A stretch of DNA of 64,000 nt from Zhongshania antarctica (GCF_014202945.1 NZ_JACHHW010000004.1:372001-436000), one strand, 5' to 3'; shown: positions 1 through 9,476, counted from the stretch's first letter. A program made the numbers and translations. Notes: a model not told the origin generated them from the sequence alone.

Positions 1-927
1 TGGGGTATGGTGTACAGCGCACCGATGACGGGCGCCAAGCTGGTCATGCCCGGACCAAAAATGGGTGACGGTGAGACCCTTTGTCAGCTTATCAATGAAG
101 AAAAAGTAACGGTGTCGGCCGGGGTTCCGACCGTGTGGTTGGCGCTGCTCAACTATCTTGAAAAAACAGGTAAAACGGTCGAAAGCCTTAATCGCTTAAC
201 GGTTGGCGGGGCGGCGTGTCCGTACACCATCTTCGACGATTTTCGTCGTAAACATGGCGTAGATGTTCAGCAGGGCTGGGGCATGACTGAAATGAACCCC
301 CTGGGAACCTTTAACGGTAATGTCGCGCCAGCTGTTGCGGAATTGCCGCCAGAGCAATACGACAAAATGCGTCTGAAACAAGGGCGTCCAGTATTTGGTG
401 TCGAAATGAAAATTGTCGACGCCGAAAACAATGAGTTGCCTTGGGATGGCGAGAGCGCCGGGGCCGTAAAAGTCCGTGGGCCATGGATTATTGCGGAATA
501 CTATCGCTACGATGGCCAAACTCTCGACGCCGATGGCTGGTTTGAAACCGGTGATGTAGCGAGCATAGACGAATACGGCTACATGAAAATCACGGACCGC
601 GTAAAAGATGTCATTAAGTCAGGTGGCGAGTGGATAAGCTCGATTGAATTGGAAAACTGCGCGGTAAACCACCCTAAGGTTGCTGAGGCCGCCGTTGTAG
701 GTATGCCGCACCCAACGTGGAGCGAGCGCCCGCTGCTATTGGTGATATTACAAGACGGCGAAAGCCTAAGTCGTGAGGAAATGCTGGCCTGGTTCGACGA
801 TAAAGTCGCCAAATGGTGGATTCCGGAAGACTGCCTATTTGTTGAGTCACTTCCGCATACGGCAACGGGTAAACTCAGCAAAAAAGACATCCGTGAAACC
901 TATAAAGATTACCAGTGGCCAGCCTGA
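1..927 (+). CDS. Long-chain fatty acid--CoA ligase, C-terminal part (partial)
   Basis: C-terminal ~308 residues of an AMP-binding (ANL superfamily) acyl-CoA synthetase; the reading frame is open from base 1, so the N-terminus lies outside the window. Visible motifs are the GWGMTEM adenylate-binding A5 motif, the DGWFETGDVA and ITDRVKDVIKSGGEWIS segment (A7/A8 hinge) and the LPHTATGKLSKKDIRE C-terminal end containing the catalytic lysine in the TGK context. The family activates fatty acids to acyl-CoA via an acyl-adenylate. The GGEWIS form of A8 is typical of medium/long-chain fatty acid ligases used in degradation. A thioesterase follows. Substrate chain length cannot be read from this part. 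Confidence 0.93.
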   Translation, partial: WGMVYSAPMTGAKLVMPGPKMGDGETLCQLINEEKVTVSAGVPTVWLALLNYLEKTGKTVESLNRLTVGGAACPYTIFDDFRRKHGVDVQQGWGMTEMNPLGTFNGNVAPAVAELPPEQYDKMRLKQGRPVFGVEMKIVDAENNELPWDGESAGAVKVRGPWIIAEYYRYDGQTLDADGWFETGDVASIDEYGYMKITDRVKDVIKSGGEWISSIELENCAVNHPKVAEAAVVGMPHPTWSERPLLLVILQDGESLSREEMLAWFDDKVAKWWIPEDCLFVESLPHTATGKLSKKDIRETYKDYQWPA

Positions 928-940
928 GGCCAACTTTGAA

Positions 941-972
941 ACCGGAGGTTAAGCCTCCGGTGCACTGTTTTT
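941..972 (+). terminator. Rho-independent terminator after the acyl-CoA ligase
   Basis: An 8-bp perfect stem (ACCGGAGG pairing with CCTCCGGT, loop TTAAG) begins 13 bases after the ligase stop and is followed within six bases by a run of T. The next gene has its own AGGAG ribosome site, so the two genes are probably separate units or only partly coupled. Confidence 0.65.
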
Positions 973-999
973 AAAGCATATCCCCTTACAGGAGCAGTA

Positions 1000-1806
1000 A
1001 TGAGTGATTTCCAAACGCTGATGAGCGGCGTTGCCAGCACCGCAGACAAAAATCGTTACAGTGTTGATGTCGACGATACTTGGTTGCAAGGTCGAACCGC
1101 CTTTGGCGGCCTGAGTGCTGCGCTGGTGGTTGCGGCAATGAATAAGCAGGTCGCGGCAGATCGCCGCTTACGCGCCTTGTCAGTGCTTTTTGTCGGGCCT
1201 GTTCCAGCGGGTAAACATGAAGTCCAGCTTCGCGAATTACGGGTTGGCGGCTCTGTGAGCCATTTGCAGGGCGAACTGATATGTGGCGACGAGGTTGCGC
1301 TGAGTGCCAGCGCGGCTTATGGCAAGGACCGCTTGTCAGACATCAAGCTCGCTGGCCCTGAGATGCCGGCGGTAGGTGACCCAGAACGATTGGCGCAACT
1401 ACCCTATATTGAGGGCCTTACACCGCCTTTCACCCAACATTTCGATATGCGAATTGAATATGGCGGAATGCCATTTAGCGGTGCAGACTCAGCCGATTTC
1501 GGCATCTGGCTGCGCTTTCCGCAACCTCAACACATTGATATAGCGACTTTAATTGCGCTGGCGGATGCGCCACCGATGCCGGGTTTAAATATGATTAAAC
1601 CGCCGGGCATGGGCAGTTCACTGAGTTGGTATTTGGAGTTTCCCTGTGACTTACCCGCTGCCGATACATCGGATTGGTGGTATTGTGATTATCGATGCGC
1701 TGCCGCAGGGAACGGCTATTTTCACAATAATGCGACGATTTGGGGGCCGAATGGCCAGGCTGTTATGTTTAGTCGTCAAGTTGCCACGGTATTCGAAAAA
1801 CGCTAA
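1000..1806 (+). CDS. Acyl-CoA thioesterase family protein (TesB-like double hotdog)
   Basis: 268-residue protein resembling the TesB-like/4HBT_3 thioesterase family: an N-terminal hotdog with the FGGLSAALVVAAMN helix segment and a C-terminal half ending with the W.Y.DYRC.AAG.GY..N.ATIWGPNGQ pattern seen in this family (D and Q near the usual Asp/Gln catalytic positions). These enzymes hydrolyse acyl-CoA to the free acid and CoA in the cytoplasm. The start is supported by AGGAG five bases upstream of ATG. Position after an acyl-CoA ligase suggests a role in fatty acid or aromatic/steroid side-chain metabolism; the exact substrate is unknown. Confidence 0.85.
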   Translation: MSDFQTLMSGVASTADKNRYSVDVDDTWLQGRTAFGGLSAALVVAAMNKQVAADRRLRALSVLFVGPVPAGKHEVQLRELRVGGSVSHLQGELICGDEVALSASAAYGKDRLSDIKLAGPEMPAVGDPERLAQLPYIEGLTPPFTQHFDMRIEYGGMPFSGADSADFGIWLRFPQPQHIDIATLIALADAPPMPGLNMIKPPGMGSSLSWYLEFPCDLPAADTSDWWYCDYRCAAAGNGYFHNNATIWGPNGQAVMFSRQVATVFEKR

Positions 1807-1897
1807 CAGTAAAACTGCGCGGCGATATCTCATCGCGGCGCAGCAACGAGTTTACGGTAGCGGTTAAATATATCGGTATTTAACCTAATTTTTAAAA

Positions 1898-3412
1898 GTG
1901 GACGGGATTGTGGCGATTGATTTAAGCCCTTTTATTGAAAACACCGCTCGCCTGCCGTCTATTCCTCGGGTGGTGACGCGCATCGTTACACTCGCCCAGC
2001 AGGGTGAGATCGATATGCAGAATATCGCTGACCTAGTCGCGAGTGACCCGGCACTCGCCGCTAAGACCCTGCAATACGCTAATTCACCGCTGTACGGAAA
2101 CGAACACAGGATTGAAAACCTGCGTCGAGCCATTGTACTGCTAGGTTTAAATACCACTGTTAATCTCGCTTTAAGTTTTTCATTAACATCTTCGATTACA
2201 GAACCCCGGGGTTCAGGTCTGCATTACCCCCTGTTTTGGCGGCGCTCTCTTTTGGCGGCCAGCGCCGCCCTTGAGCTGGGTCGGCTGGCGGGAGAGCGAG
2301 GACTAGAAGAGCTATTTTTAGCGGGGTTATTGCAAGACATTGGCATGATCGCGATCGACCGCATCCAAGACGACTTTTACGCGTCCTTGCAAAGCGACCA
2401 GATATTTCACCAGCGGGTGCGAGAATACGAGCTTGAGCGCATGGGGGGTGACCACGCTGAGGCGGGTGCGTGGCTGAGCAAGCATTGGGGCCTCGCCGAT
2501 CGCACAACCTTGGCAATCGCAAACAGTCATCGGCCGGGCGTTTTTGCCATTGGCGACCGCGACGGTCTATTTGTTCGCTGCGTCGCCTTATCTGGCGTGG
2601 TAGCCGACTATATTATTTTTGGTGAAACCAGTGACGCGAGAAATCAATTAGTTATCCAGTGTCAGCGCATACTGGAATTTAACACCGCAAAAATCGACAC
2701 CTTGATTGAGCGCATGCACGACAAAATTCCGGAAATGGAAGCCTTGTTCGAGCTTAAACTCACCGAAAGTCCCAATCAGTCCAAACTGTTGGAAGAGGCG
2801 AATGCCACTCTCGCGGCAATGAATATTGCGACCTTGCAACGCGGCCATCATAAGTCTTCACACAGCGGGGCTGCGAGCTTAAGCAAAGAAGAACGCTACG
2901 ATAAAACCACAAAGGCCTTTTCGCGTAAGTTTGCCGATGGCTATATTCCCGACGCCTTCGATATCGCCGTGCGAACGGATCGCAATATTAGCTTTGCGCT
3001 CCTCGAAATTACGAATGTAAAAGAGATACACAAGCGGCTTGCCGAACCTGATGCCATTATTAATGAGATGGCGCAGGTAGTAGAAGGGACCGTGCGGTCT
3101 GGCGATGTTCTCAGTCGCTATCGCGATGAGCAGTTCCTTATTATTCTTTCGGGAACCTCGATAGACCAAGCAAAAATGGTTTGTCAGCGTATGTACGACG
3201 CCGTTAAAACACTGAGTCGGCCTAGCAAAAAAGGACCACTCGGCGGCGTTACGGATATTGGCATTCAACTTTGTATTGGCGTGGCGACCCACGGCCTAGG
3301 CTGCGAGTTTCGCAGTGCAGAAGAATTATTGAACGCCGCACAAGCGGCGCTTCACACCGCTAAATTAACACCGGCAAGCCCCGTGGCCGAGTTTAATCAT
3401 GACGCTGACTAA
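1898..3412 (+). CDS. HDOD domain protein with degenerate GGDEF domain
   Basis: 504-residue signalling protein beginning at GTG. Residues ~10-205 form an HDOD domain (RLPSIPRVVTRI start, SDPALAAKTLQYANSPLYG, then LFLAGLLQDIGMIAID), which is related to HD phosphohydrolases but usually lacks catalysis. Residues ~325-495 look like a GGDEF domain whose signature is RYRDEQF instead of RYGGDEF, so the active-site Gly-Gly and catalytic Glu are lost and diguanylate cyclase activity is unlikely; it may bind or sense nucleotides or be purely structural. No transmembrane segment is seen. Its last 14 bases overlap the longest reading frame of the following L,D-transpeptidase gene. Confidence 0.85.
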   Translation: MDGIVAIDLSPFIENTARLPSIPRVVTRIVTLAQQGEIDMQNIADLVASDPALAAKTLQYANSPLYGNEHRIENLRRAIVLLGLNTTVNLALSFSLTSSITEPRGSGLHYPLFWRRSLLAASAALELGRLAGERGLEELFLAGLLQDIGMIAIDRIQDDFYASLQSDQIFHQRVREYELERMGGDHAEAGAWLSKHWGLADRTTLAIANSHRPGVFAIGDRDGLFVRCVALSGVVADYIIFGETSDARNQLVIQCQRILEFNTAKIDTLIERMHDKIPEMEALFELKLTESPNQSKLLEEANATLAAMNIATLQRGHHKSSHSGAASLSKEERYDKTTKAFSRKFADGYIPDAFDIAVRTDRNISFALLEITNVKEIHKRLAEPDAIINEMAQVVEGTVRSGDVLSRYRDEQFLIILSGTSIDQAKMVCQRMYDAVKTLSRPSKKGPLGGVTDIGIQLCIGVATHGLGCEFRSAEELLNAAQAALHTAKLTPASPVAEFNHDAD

Positions 3413-3452
3413 GCGCAGCCCAACGGCTATTCCTCAGAGACAAGTTAGCCTT

Positions 3453-5099
3453 ATGAAAAACATTCAATTATGCATTTTGCTACTTAGTGGTTTTCTGTTC
3501 ACGAATACTAGTCTGGCCAACGATCAACTCCGTCAGACTATTGAAAACTGGTCAGGTGGCTACCCGGCGGTAGTGTTAAACGAGGCCGTTCTCAACAAAG
3601 ACATTATTAATAATTTTTATATCAACCGCCAATTTGAATTCGCCTGGTTTACCGCTAACACCTTGTCTGCCCAAGGACGGGTGCTGGTTTCGAGTATTGC
3701 GGACATCGAAAAAGAAGGGCTATTACCGCGGGATTACCACAGCGCTAAAATTCTAACACTACTGAATAAGGATCCACTCGTTCAGGATGTCGCCGCATTC
3801 GATATTTTACTCAGTGATGCATTTTTGAGTCTTGCCAGCCACTTGCAGGCCGGCAAGGTCGACCCACTCGCCTTAAGCACTGAGTGGGAGGCAAATCGGC
3901 GCCACAGTAATTTACCAGCGCTATTGCAACGGGTAACGAATAACGGCGATGTCGCAAAAGCATTAGACAGTCTCCGTCCCAAGCAAAGTCGCTATTACCG
4001 TTTAAAAATTGCCCTCGCTAAAATGAACGCACTATCGAATCTACCTTGGCAGCGCCCGCTTGCCGAGGCGCCAGTGCTTAAACCCAACACTAGCGACAAT
4101 CGTATTCCCGCCATCACCGAGCGGCTAAAAGTGTGGGGGGATCTGCACAATAGCGACCCCTCGGCAGTGAGGGAAGACCCCGCCGATGACGTATCACCCC
4201 TAATGTATACCGCCGCCTTGGCGGAGGCCGTAAAAGTGTTCCAGCGCCGTCATGGCTTAGAAGCCGACGGCATAATTGGCCGCGAAACCATGAAGGCAAT
4301 AAATATTTCCCCCAAGGAACGCGCCAATCAGATTGTTGTCAATATGGAACGCTGGCGCTGGCTGGCGGCAGATCTGGGCGACAAGCACTTGCTTGTTAAT
4401 ATCGCGGCGTTTGAGCTTAAAATCATCGACCACAACGAAACTGTGTTTGTTAAACCCGTAGTGGTTGGCCGCAACTACCGCAAGACGCCGGTATTTAGCA
4501 ATAAAATCCGCTACTTGGTGTTAAATCCAACGTGGACGGTGCCGTATAAATTGGCGGTTCAAGACAAGCTGCCTGATATTCAAAAAGACCCCGGTTATTT
4601 AAATCGGCTAGGCATTCGGGTATTTCGCGGTGATTCAGCATTGCCGATAGACCCTTACACAATACACTGGAACGAAATTACCACCCGTAATTTTCCGTTT
4701 CGCTTAGTGCAGGGTCCGGGCCCACAAAACGCGCTTGGGCAAGTAAAATTTATGTTTCCCAACCCTCATGATGTGTATCTGCATGACACGCCGTCGAGAG
4801 AGCTGTTTAAAAAGGCCGAGCGGGCGTTTAGCTCAGGCTGTATCCGGGTGTCAGACCCACTAGAGCTGGCCGAATTTCTACTGCGCGATCAGGGCTGGGA
4901 TAGCGAAAGAATTGCGGCGTCTATCGCCAAAGGCGTAACAGAAACGGTAAGTTTAAAAACACCGCTGCCTATCCATATTGAATATTGGACGGCGTGGGTA
5001 GACCGCCAAGGCGTTCTAAATTTCCGAAACGATATCTACGAGCGTGATCAGCCATTGTGGCAAGCATTAAATAAACCCTTAATTCGTATTGAGCACTAA
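3453..5099 (+). CDS. ldtD: L,D-transpeptidase, YcbB/LdtD type
   Basis: About 548 residues. I place the start at the ATG at 3453, where a Sec signal peptide begins (MKNIQLCILLLSGFLF, cleavage after SLA); an in-frame ATG at 3399 would put 18 polar residues in front and overlap the previous gene. A peptidoglycan-binding-1 repeat lies near residues 255-285 (VKVFQRRHGLEADGIIGRET). The YkuD catalytic domain follows, with HDTPSR and the nucleophile motif SSGCIRV. These periplasmic enzymes form 3-3 (DAP-DAP) cross-links in peptidoglycan. The size and domain order match E. coli YcbB. It is directly followed by an M15 peptidase, as ycbB is followed by ycbK in E. coli. Confidence 0.92.
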   Translation: MKNIQLCILLLSGFLFTNTSLANDQLRQTIENWSGGYPAVVLNEAVLNKDIINNFYINRQFEFAWFTANTLSAQGRVLVSSIADIEKEGLLPRDYHSAKILTLLNKDPLVQDVAAFDILLSDAFLSLASHLQAGKVDPLALSTEWEANRRHSNLPALLQRVTNNGDVAKALDSLRPKQSRYYRLKIALAKMNALSNLPWQRPLAEAPVLKPNTSDNRIPAITERLKVWGDLHNSDPSAVREDPADDVSPLMYTAALAEAVKVFQRRHGLEADGIIGRETMKAINISPKERANQIVVNMERWRWLAADLGDKHLLVNIAAFELKIIDHNETVFVKPVVVGRNYRKTPVFSNKIRYLVLNPTWTVPYKLAVQDKLPDIQKDPGYLNRLGIRVFRGDSALPIDPYTIHWNEITTRNFPFRLVQGPGPQNALGQVKFMFPNPHDVYLHDTPSRELFKKAERAFSSGCIRVSDPLELAEFLLRDQGWDSERIAASIAKGVTETVSLKTPLPIHIEYWTAWVDRQGVLNFRNDIYERDQPLWQALNKPLIRIEH

Positions 5100-6086
5100 A
5101 TGTTCATAAATCGTCTTAGCGTAAAGCGCCATTTACTACTGTTAATTGCAATCGCTGTTGCGAGTGTTTACACGCCATTGCTACAGGCAAAAGAAAGCCC
5201 TAAATTTGATCCTGGTTTGGCGCCGTTCAACGTTATGGTTGACAAAAAGCCACTGCGCACAAGCACCAATATGCGCACGGTTATGCCAGGTCACGCTGTC
5301 AGTATTCAATTTAAACAGCAAAAACTGGGTGAGTATTCGGCCAGTTTAGGCGGCCAAAATTTAAAACTGAGTGCGGCGGGGCATCTTACTTGGACTGCGC
5401 CCGCGAAACCGGGCTATTACCCAATTCACCTCGTGCGCAATAAAGACAAGGCCCAGATCGCACTTCAAATGTTTGTCCTGCGGCCAGCAAATCAGATTAT
5501 TAACGGTAAGCTGAATGGCTACCAGATTGGTAACTACCCCAGTGCATTAAAGGGGCTTGATACCTACCAGCCACCCAAGGGCTTTATTGAGGTCACGCCA
5601 GAGCTAGAAAATTTATTCGTTTCACCCCATTTTAAACTTGGTCAATTCTTGTGTAAGCAGCAGGGCGGCTACCCCAAGTATTTACTCCTGCACACTGGCT
5701 TGCTAGAGAAATTAGAAATGCTCCTAAGAACCGTGAACGCCAAGGGCATTCGCGCTGACAGTTTTGTGGTCATGAGCGGCTATCGCACGCCGTACTACAA
5801 CAAAGCGATTGGCAATGTTACCAATAGCCGACATATCTACGGCGGCGCTGCGGATATTTTTATCGATGTAAATCCGGTTAACGATTATATGGATGATATT
5901 AACCACGACGGCGCGGCGAACATTAAAGACGCTGAATACCTCTACGCCATCGCCGACAAATTGGTAAGCCACAGTAAACATCCCGAGTTAATGGGCGGGG
6001 TAGGCCTTTACGATAAAAATTCAGCGCATGGGCCTTTTGTGCATGTGGACGTGCGGGGCACGCCCGCGCGCTGGGGACACAAGTAG
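5100..6086 (+). CDS. mepK: M15/DUF882 murein endopeptidase (YcbK/MepK-like) with an inserted Ca-loop
   Basis: 328 residues; ATG directly abuts the stop of ldtD, with no Shine-Dalgarno of its own, so translation is probably coupled. An N-terminal signal segment (LLLIAIAVASVYTPLLQA) directs export. The C-terminal half carries the M15 zinc motif: SGYRTPYYN, SRHIYGGAAD (His and Asp ligands) and the final HVDVRG (His ligand). E. coli MepK cleaves 3-3 cross-links, so the pair would make and cut the same bond. The protein is longer than E. coli MepK (about 180 aa) because of a ~170-residue N-terminal region. Residues 266-277 read DINHDGAANIKD, an EF-hand/dockerin-type calcium loop inserted between zinc ligands. 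Confidence 0.87.
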   Translation: MFINRLSVKRHLLLLIAIAVASVYTPLLQAKESPKFDPGLAPFNVMVDKKPLRTSTNMRTVMPGHAVSIQFKQQKLGEYSASLGGQNLKLSAAGHLTWTAPAKPGYYPIHLVRNKDKAQIALQMFVLRPANQIINGKLNGYQIGNYPSALKGLDTYQPPKGFIEVTPELENLFVSPHFKLGQFLCKQQGGYPKYLLLHTGLLEKLEMLLRTVNAKGIRADSFVVMSGYRTPYYNKAIGNVTNSRHIYGGAADIFIDVNPVNDYMDDINHDGAANIKDAEYLYAIADKLVSHSKHPELMGGVGLYDKNSAHGPFVHVDVRGTPARWGHK

Positions 6087-6215
6087 GTTTAAGCCTTGGC
6101 ATCACTGCCAACAACTACCCATAGCAAAAGGGAACGATTAAGCAACACTGCCTTCTAAATTTTAGCGCTGAATAGGGTTGTATCAGCAGAAATAAAATTA
6201 AGGTGTGGTGAATGG

Positions 6216-7055
6216 ATGCTAATTTTTGATAATCCTCCCTTGCATAGCGCAAGCCGAGTTCTTGGGCTGTGTGCACGGGAACGACTAACAAACCTGCTTG
6301 TGATGCTGATTTTCCTCGGTGTAATAAGCAGTAGCCAAGCGCTTTACGCCAGTGAAGCAACCGCCCCGCAAGCGTTAAATGATGACGAAATCACCGTAGT
6401 AAGTTACGACGAAAGCGACTATAACGACCCTTTAATGGGCTTTAATCGCGCAATATTTGCCTTCAATGACGTGAGTTATCGCTACGCCTTGATCCCGATT
6501 GCCAAAGGCTACCGCTACATTACCCCGGACCCCGTTGAAGCGGGTATTGGTAATGTATTCGCCAATATCAAAGCGCCCATTCATATTGTTAATCACTTAC
6601 TGCAATGGCAGCCTCGCAAAGCGGGTAGTAGCACTGCGCGGTTTCTGATTAATACCACCATTGGTATTGCGGGCATTTTTGACCCTGCGGCGGCGTGGTT
6701 TTCCTTGCCTAAGAACGAAACTGGGTTTTCTGACACTCTGGCACACTACGGCAGCGGCTATGGCACGTTCTTGGTATTACCCTTTGTTGGCCCTGCGGAC
6801 CTGCGAAGTGGCACCGGAATAGTGGCAGATTATTTTCTCAACCCCATCCCCTATATCACTCAACAACCCGATTCCAGCTATATTATGGCGGGCGATAAGT
6901 TGCAGGCATTTGCGCCCCAAGCCGAAAGTTACGAGACGCTCCGAGCCAAAAGTGACGACCCCTATTTATTTTTCAGAAACATGTATTTACAAGGCATTTT
7001 GCGTGACCAGCAATTTCAACCGTCTGCTGGTAACAACAAGCCCGATAATAAATAA
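6216..7055 (+). CDS. mlaA: MlaA/VacJ family outer-membrane lipid asymmetry protein
   Basis: 279 residues with the MlaA pattern DPLMGFNRAIFAFND...P...R.GI.NVF.N...P...VN.LLQ, and ETGFSDTLAHYGSGYGTFLVLPFVGPADLRSG. In the family MlaA removes mislocalised phospholipids from the outer leaflet together with MlaBCDEF. An AAGGTG site precedes the ATG at 6216; an alternative ATG at 6303 begins the hydrophobic stretch. The signal region ends ALYA-S and contains no recognisable lipobox cysteine, unlike the E. coli lipoprotein. The gene sits 15 bases before an MMPL exporter, an arrangement that replaces the Mla ABC genes here. Confidence 0.9.
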   Translation: MLIFDNPPLHSASRVLGLCARERLTNLLVMLIFLGVISSSQALYASEATAPQALNDDEITVVSYDESDYNDPLMGFNRAIFAFNDVSYRYALIPIAKGYRYITPDPVEAGIGNVFANIKAPIHIVNHLLQWQPRKAGSSTARFLINTTIGIAGIFDPAAAWFSLPKNETGFSDTLAHYGSGYGTFLVLPFVGPADLRSGTGIVADYFLNPIPYITQQPDSSYIMAGDKLQAFAPQAESYETLRAKSDDPYLFFRNMYLQGILRDQQFQPSAGNNKPDNK

Positions 7056-7070
7056 ACAAGGAAATCGTCA

Positions 7071-9476
7071 ATGCTTGCGTCGTTGTTTGCCCGTTATAAG
7101 CTGATTTTGTTGGCGTTTACGCTGCTCGTCGGCTTTTTTGCTTGGCATAGCCGGAGTTTTGAAATTAATGCCTCTGCAGACACGCTAATTTCTGAAGACA
7201 ATCGCGACTATATTCAAAGTCAAAAAATCAATCAGCAATTTTCACCAGAAGAGTTCCTGATCATTGTTTACAAACCCAAACCCAAAGCCGGAGGCGTTTT
7301 TTCTGCACAAAGTTTAGACAACATCAGTCGTATTAGTCGCGAAGTCTCAGCGCTAGAGCGCGTAAAAACTGTACGCTCGGTAATGAACGTACCCTTACTG
7401 AGCAAGGCAGGAGGGGCCCTGAATGCGAATTTAGAACCAAGTGAATTCACCCAGAATAGACTTAATCTTAGCGAGCGTGAACTCAAGGCATTGTTTAAAG
7501 ATCACCCCATTTATGACGGTCTGTTGGTGAATCACGAACAAACTGCCAGTGGCATTCAAGTTCTGTTTAAGCCAGATTTAACGCTACAAAAACTCGATGC
7601 TAATATTCTTGCCATTCAGGAAAAGCGACTCGAAGGCCCTTTAAGCAAAGCAGATAAAGCCAAACTAAAGAGCCTAAAGCAACAGGCTGCCCCCTTGGAA
7701 AATGCATTGCGTGACAGCCGCAACCAAGAAGTAGAGCAACTCCGTGAGATCATCAAACAATACCGTAATGACGCTGACCTCTATCTCGGCGGCGTGCATG
7801 TTCTGGGCTACCAGCTCATTAATATTATTCAGAACGACCTAAAGGTGTTTGGCGGCGCGATTGGCCTTGCGATCTGCATCTTAATTTATGCCATATTTCG
7901 CCGCTTCAGCTGGATTTTGATTACGGTGGCGTGCTGCGCGAGTAATCTATTTATTACGGTTGGTGCCTTTGGACTTTTGGGTTTAAAAGCCACGGTGATT
8001 TCATCTAATTTCATTTCTCTACAGCTAATATTAAGCCTCGCTATTGTTATTCACTTAATTGTCCAATATCGCGAGGAAGCAGAAAAAGCAGCTGAGGCCT
8101 CCCAAAAAGACCTTGTATTGCAAACACTCAAAGAAAAAATTGCGCCATGTTTTTTTGCTGGCTTTACCACCTCCTTGGGCTTTGCCTCCTTGCTACTCAG
8201 TAATATCGAACCGGTGAGTACCTTTGGCTTAATGATGATCATTGCCATGGTGGTGACTATCGTCTGTACGCTGCTGCTATTTCCCGCATTATTGCTGCTA
8301 TTCCCTCGGGAGCACGTCACAGAATCGAGCAGTATTTTTAGCGGCGTTATGCAAACCGCGCAAGGGTTTTGCACCAAGCGCAGCACCTTGATTATGGTGT
8401 TTAGCATTGCCTTTTTTGCCGTCAGTGTCTTTGGCTCACTGCGCTTAAATGTCGAAAACAGCTTCATCAATTATTTTGCTAGCGATACAGATGTTCATAA
8501 AGAACTGAGCTTTATCGACAATGAATTTGGCGGTTCAACTCAGCTAGACATTGTCTATACGCCGCCAAAAGCAGCGAATCCCGACAAAAATCTATTGCTA
8601 AGGGCTGGGGATGTTCAGACGGCCCACAGTATTCAAAAATCACTGGCCGAGTTTGAGGCCATGGGTACTACGCTGTCGGTGGTGAATTTCACCCAACTCG
8701 CAAAGCAGCTAAACAACAATAAACCACTAACAGAATACGAACTCACAGCCATTTATTGGACGCTTGATAAAAACGTGCGTGAAGATCTGCTCAGTAGCTA
8801 TTTTATTGAGCCGCCGGCGCAGCTGCGTATTAGTGCCAGAATTAAAGACAGTACCGAGAACCTTGATCGGGGTGTGTTACTTGCCGACATCCACAAGCAG
8901 ATTCAGGCTCAGGGCGTCGCGCCAGAAGACTACAAGCTCAGCGGCCTGTTTGTACTTTATCAAGCAATGTTAGATCAGCTATTCACCTCCCAGATTCTCA
9001 GTTTAGGCGCGGTGTTTCTCGCCCTAGGCATCGCCTTTTGTATAATATTTAGGTCGCTTCGCATTGCCTTGATTACCATAGTGCCCAATATTATCTCGGC
9101 GATTGCGGTGTTAGGGGTTATGGGCTGGGCGGGTATTCCACTCGATTTCATGACCATGACAATTGCGGCTATCGCGATGGGTATTGCGGTAGATGACACC
9201 ATTCACTACACCCATCGCTACCTGCAGGAACTTGCCACGCACACGCCAGAGGAGGCGGTTGCCCGCAGCCACCGCAGTGTAGGTTATGCATTAATCTATA
9301 CGTCGCTCATTATTGCGCTTGGCTTTGGGCTATTGGTATTTTCTGATTTTGTGCCCGGCGTGTTATTTGGCTTATTGACTGGCTTGGCGATTATCATCGC
9401 GCTGATCGCGGATTTAACGCTGCTGCCTGCAATGCTACAAAAGTTTGTACGTGGGCCAACTTCGAGTAAGGCGTGA
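7071..9476 (+). CDS. MMPL/RND-superfamily exporter (lipid or hopanoid type)
   Basis: 801 residues with two repeats, each having one N-terminal membrane helix, a large periplasmic loop and a block of five helices (~12 membrane segments). The second half shows GIAVDDTIHYTHRY and GYALIYTSLIIALGFGLLVFS, characteristic of Patched/MMPL/HpnN-like transporters; the first half has SLQLILSLAIVIHLIVQYREE. AAGGAA seven bases before ATG supports the start. It follows mlaA in an operon, a pairing that suggests proton-driven movement of lipids between inner and outer membrane. The transported lipid is not determined by the sequence. Confidence 0.87.
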   Translation: MLASLFARYKLILLAFTLLVGFFAWHSRSFEINASADTLISEDNRDYIQSQKINQQFSPEEFLIIVYKPKPKAGGVFSAQSLDNISRISREVSALERVKTVRSVMNVPLLSKAGGALNANLEPSEFTQNRLNLSERELKALFKDHPIYDGLLVNHEQTASGIQVLFKPDLTLQKLDANILAIQEKRLEGPLSKADKAKLKSLKQQAAPLENALRDSRNQEVEQLREIIKQYRNDADLYLGGVHVLGYQLINIIQNDLKVFGGAIGLAICILIYAIFRRFSWILITVACCASNLFITVGAFGLLGLKATVISSNFISLQLILSLAIVIHLIVQYREEAEKAAEASQKDLVLQTLKEKIAPCFFAGFTTSLGFASLLLSNIEPVSTFGLMMIIAMVVTIVCTLLLFPALLLLFPREHVTESSSIFSGVMQTAQGFCTKRSTLIMVFSIAFFAVSVFGSLRLNVENSFINYFASDTDVHKELSFIDNEFGGSTQLDIVYTPPKAANPDKNLLLRAGDVQTAHSIQKSLAEFEAMGTTLSVVNFTQLAKQLNNNKPLTEYELTAIYWTLDKNVREDLLSSYFIEPPAQLRISARIKDSTENLDRGVLLADIHKQIQAQGVAPEDYKLSGLFVLYQAMLDQLFTSQILSLGAVFLALGIAFCIIFRSLRIALITIVPNIISAIAVLGVMGWAGIPLDFMTMTIAAIAMGIAVDDTIHYTHRYLQELATHTPEEAVARSHRSVGYALIYTSLIIALGFGLLVFSDFVPGVLFGLLTGLAIIIALIADLTLLPAMLQKFVRGPTSSKA

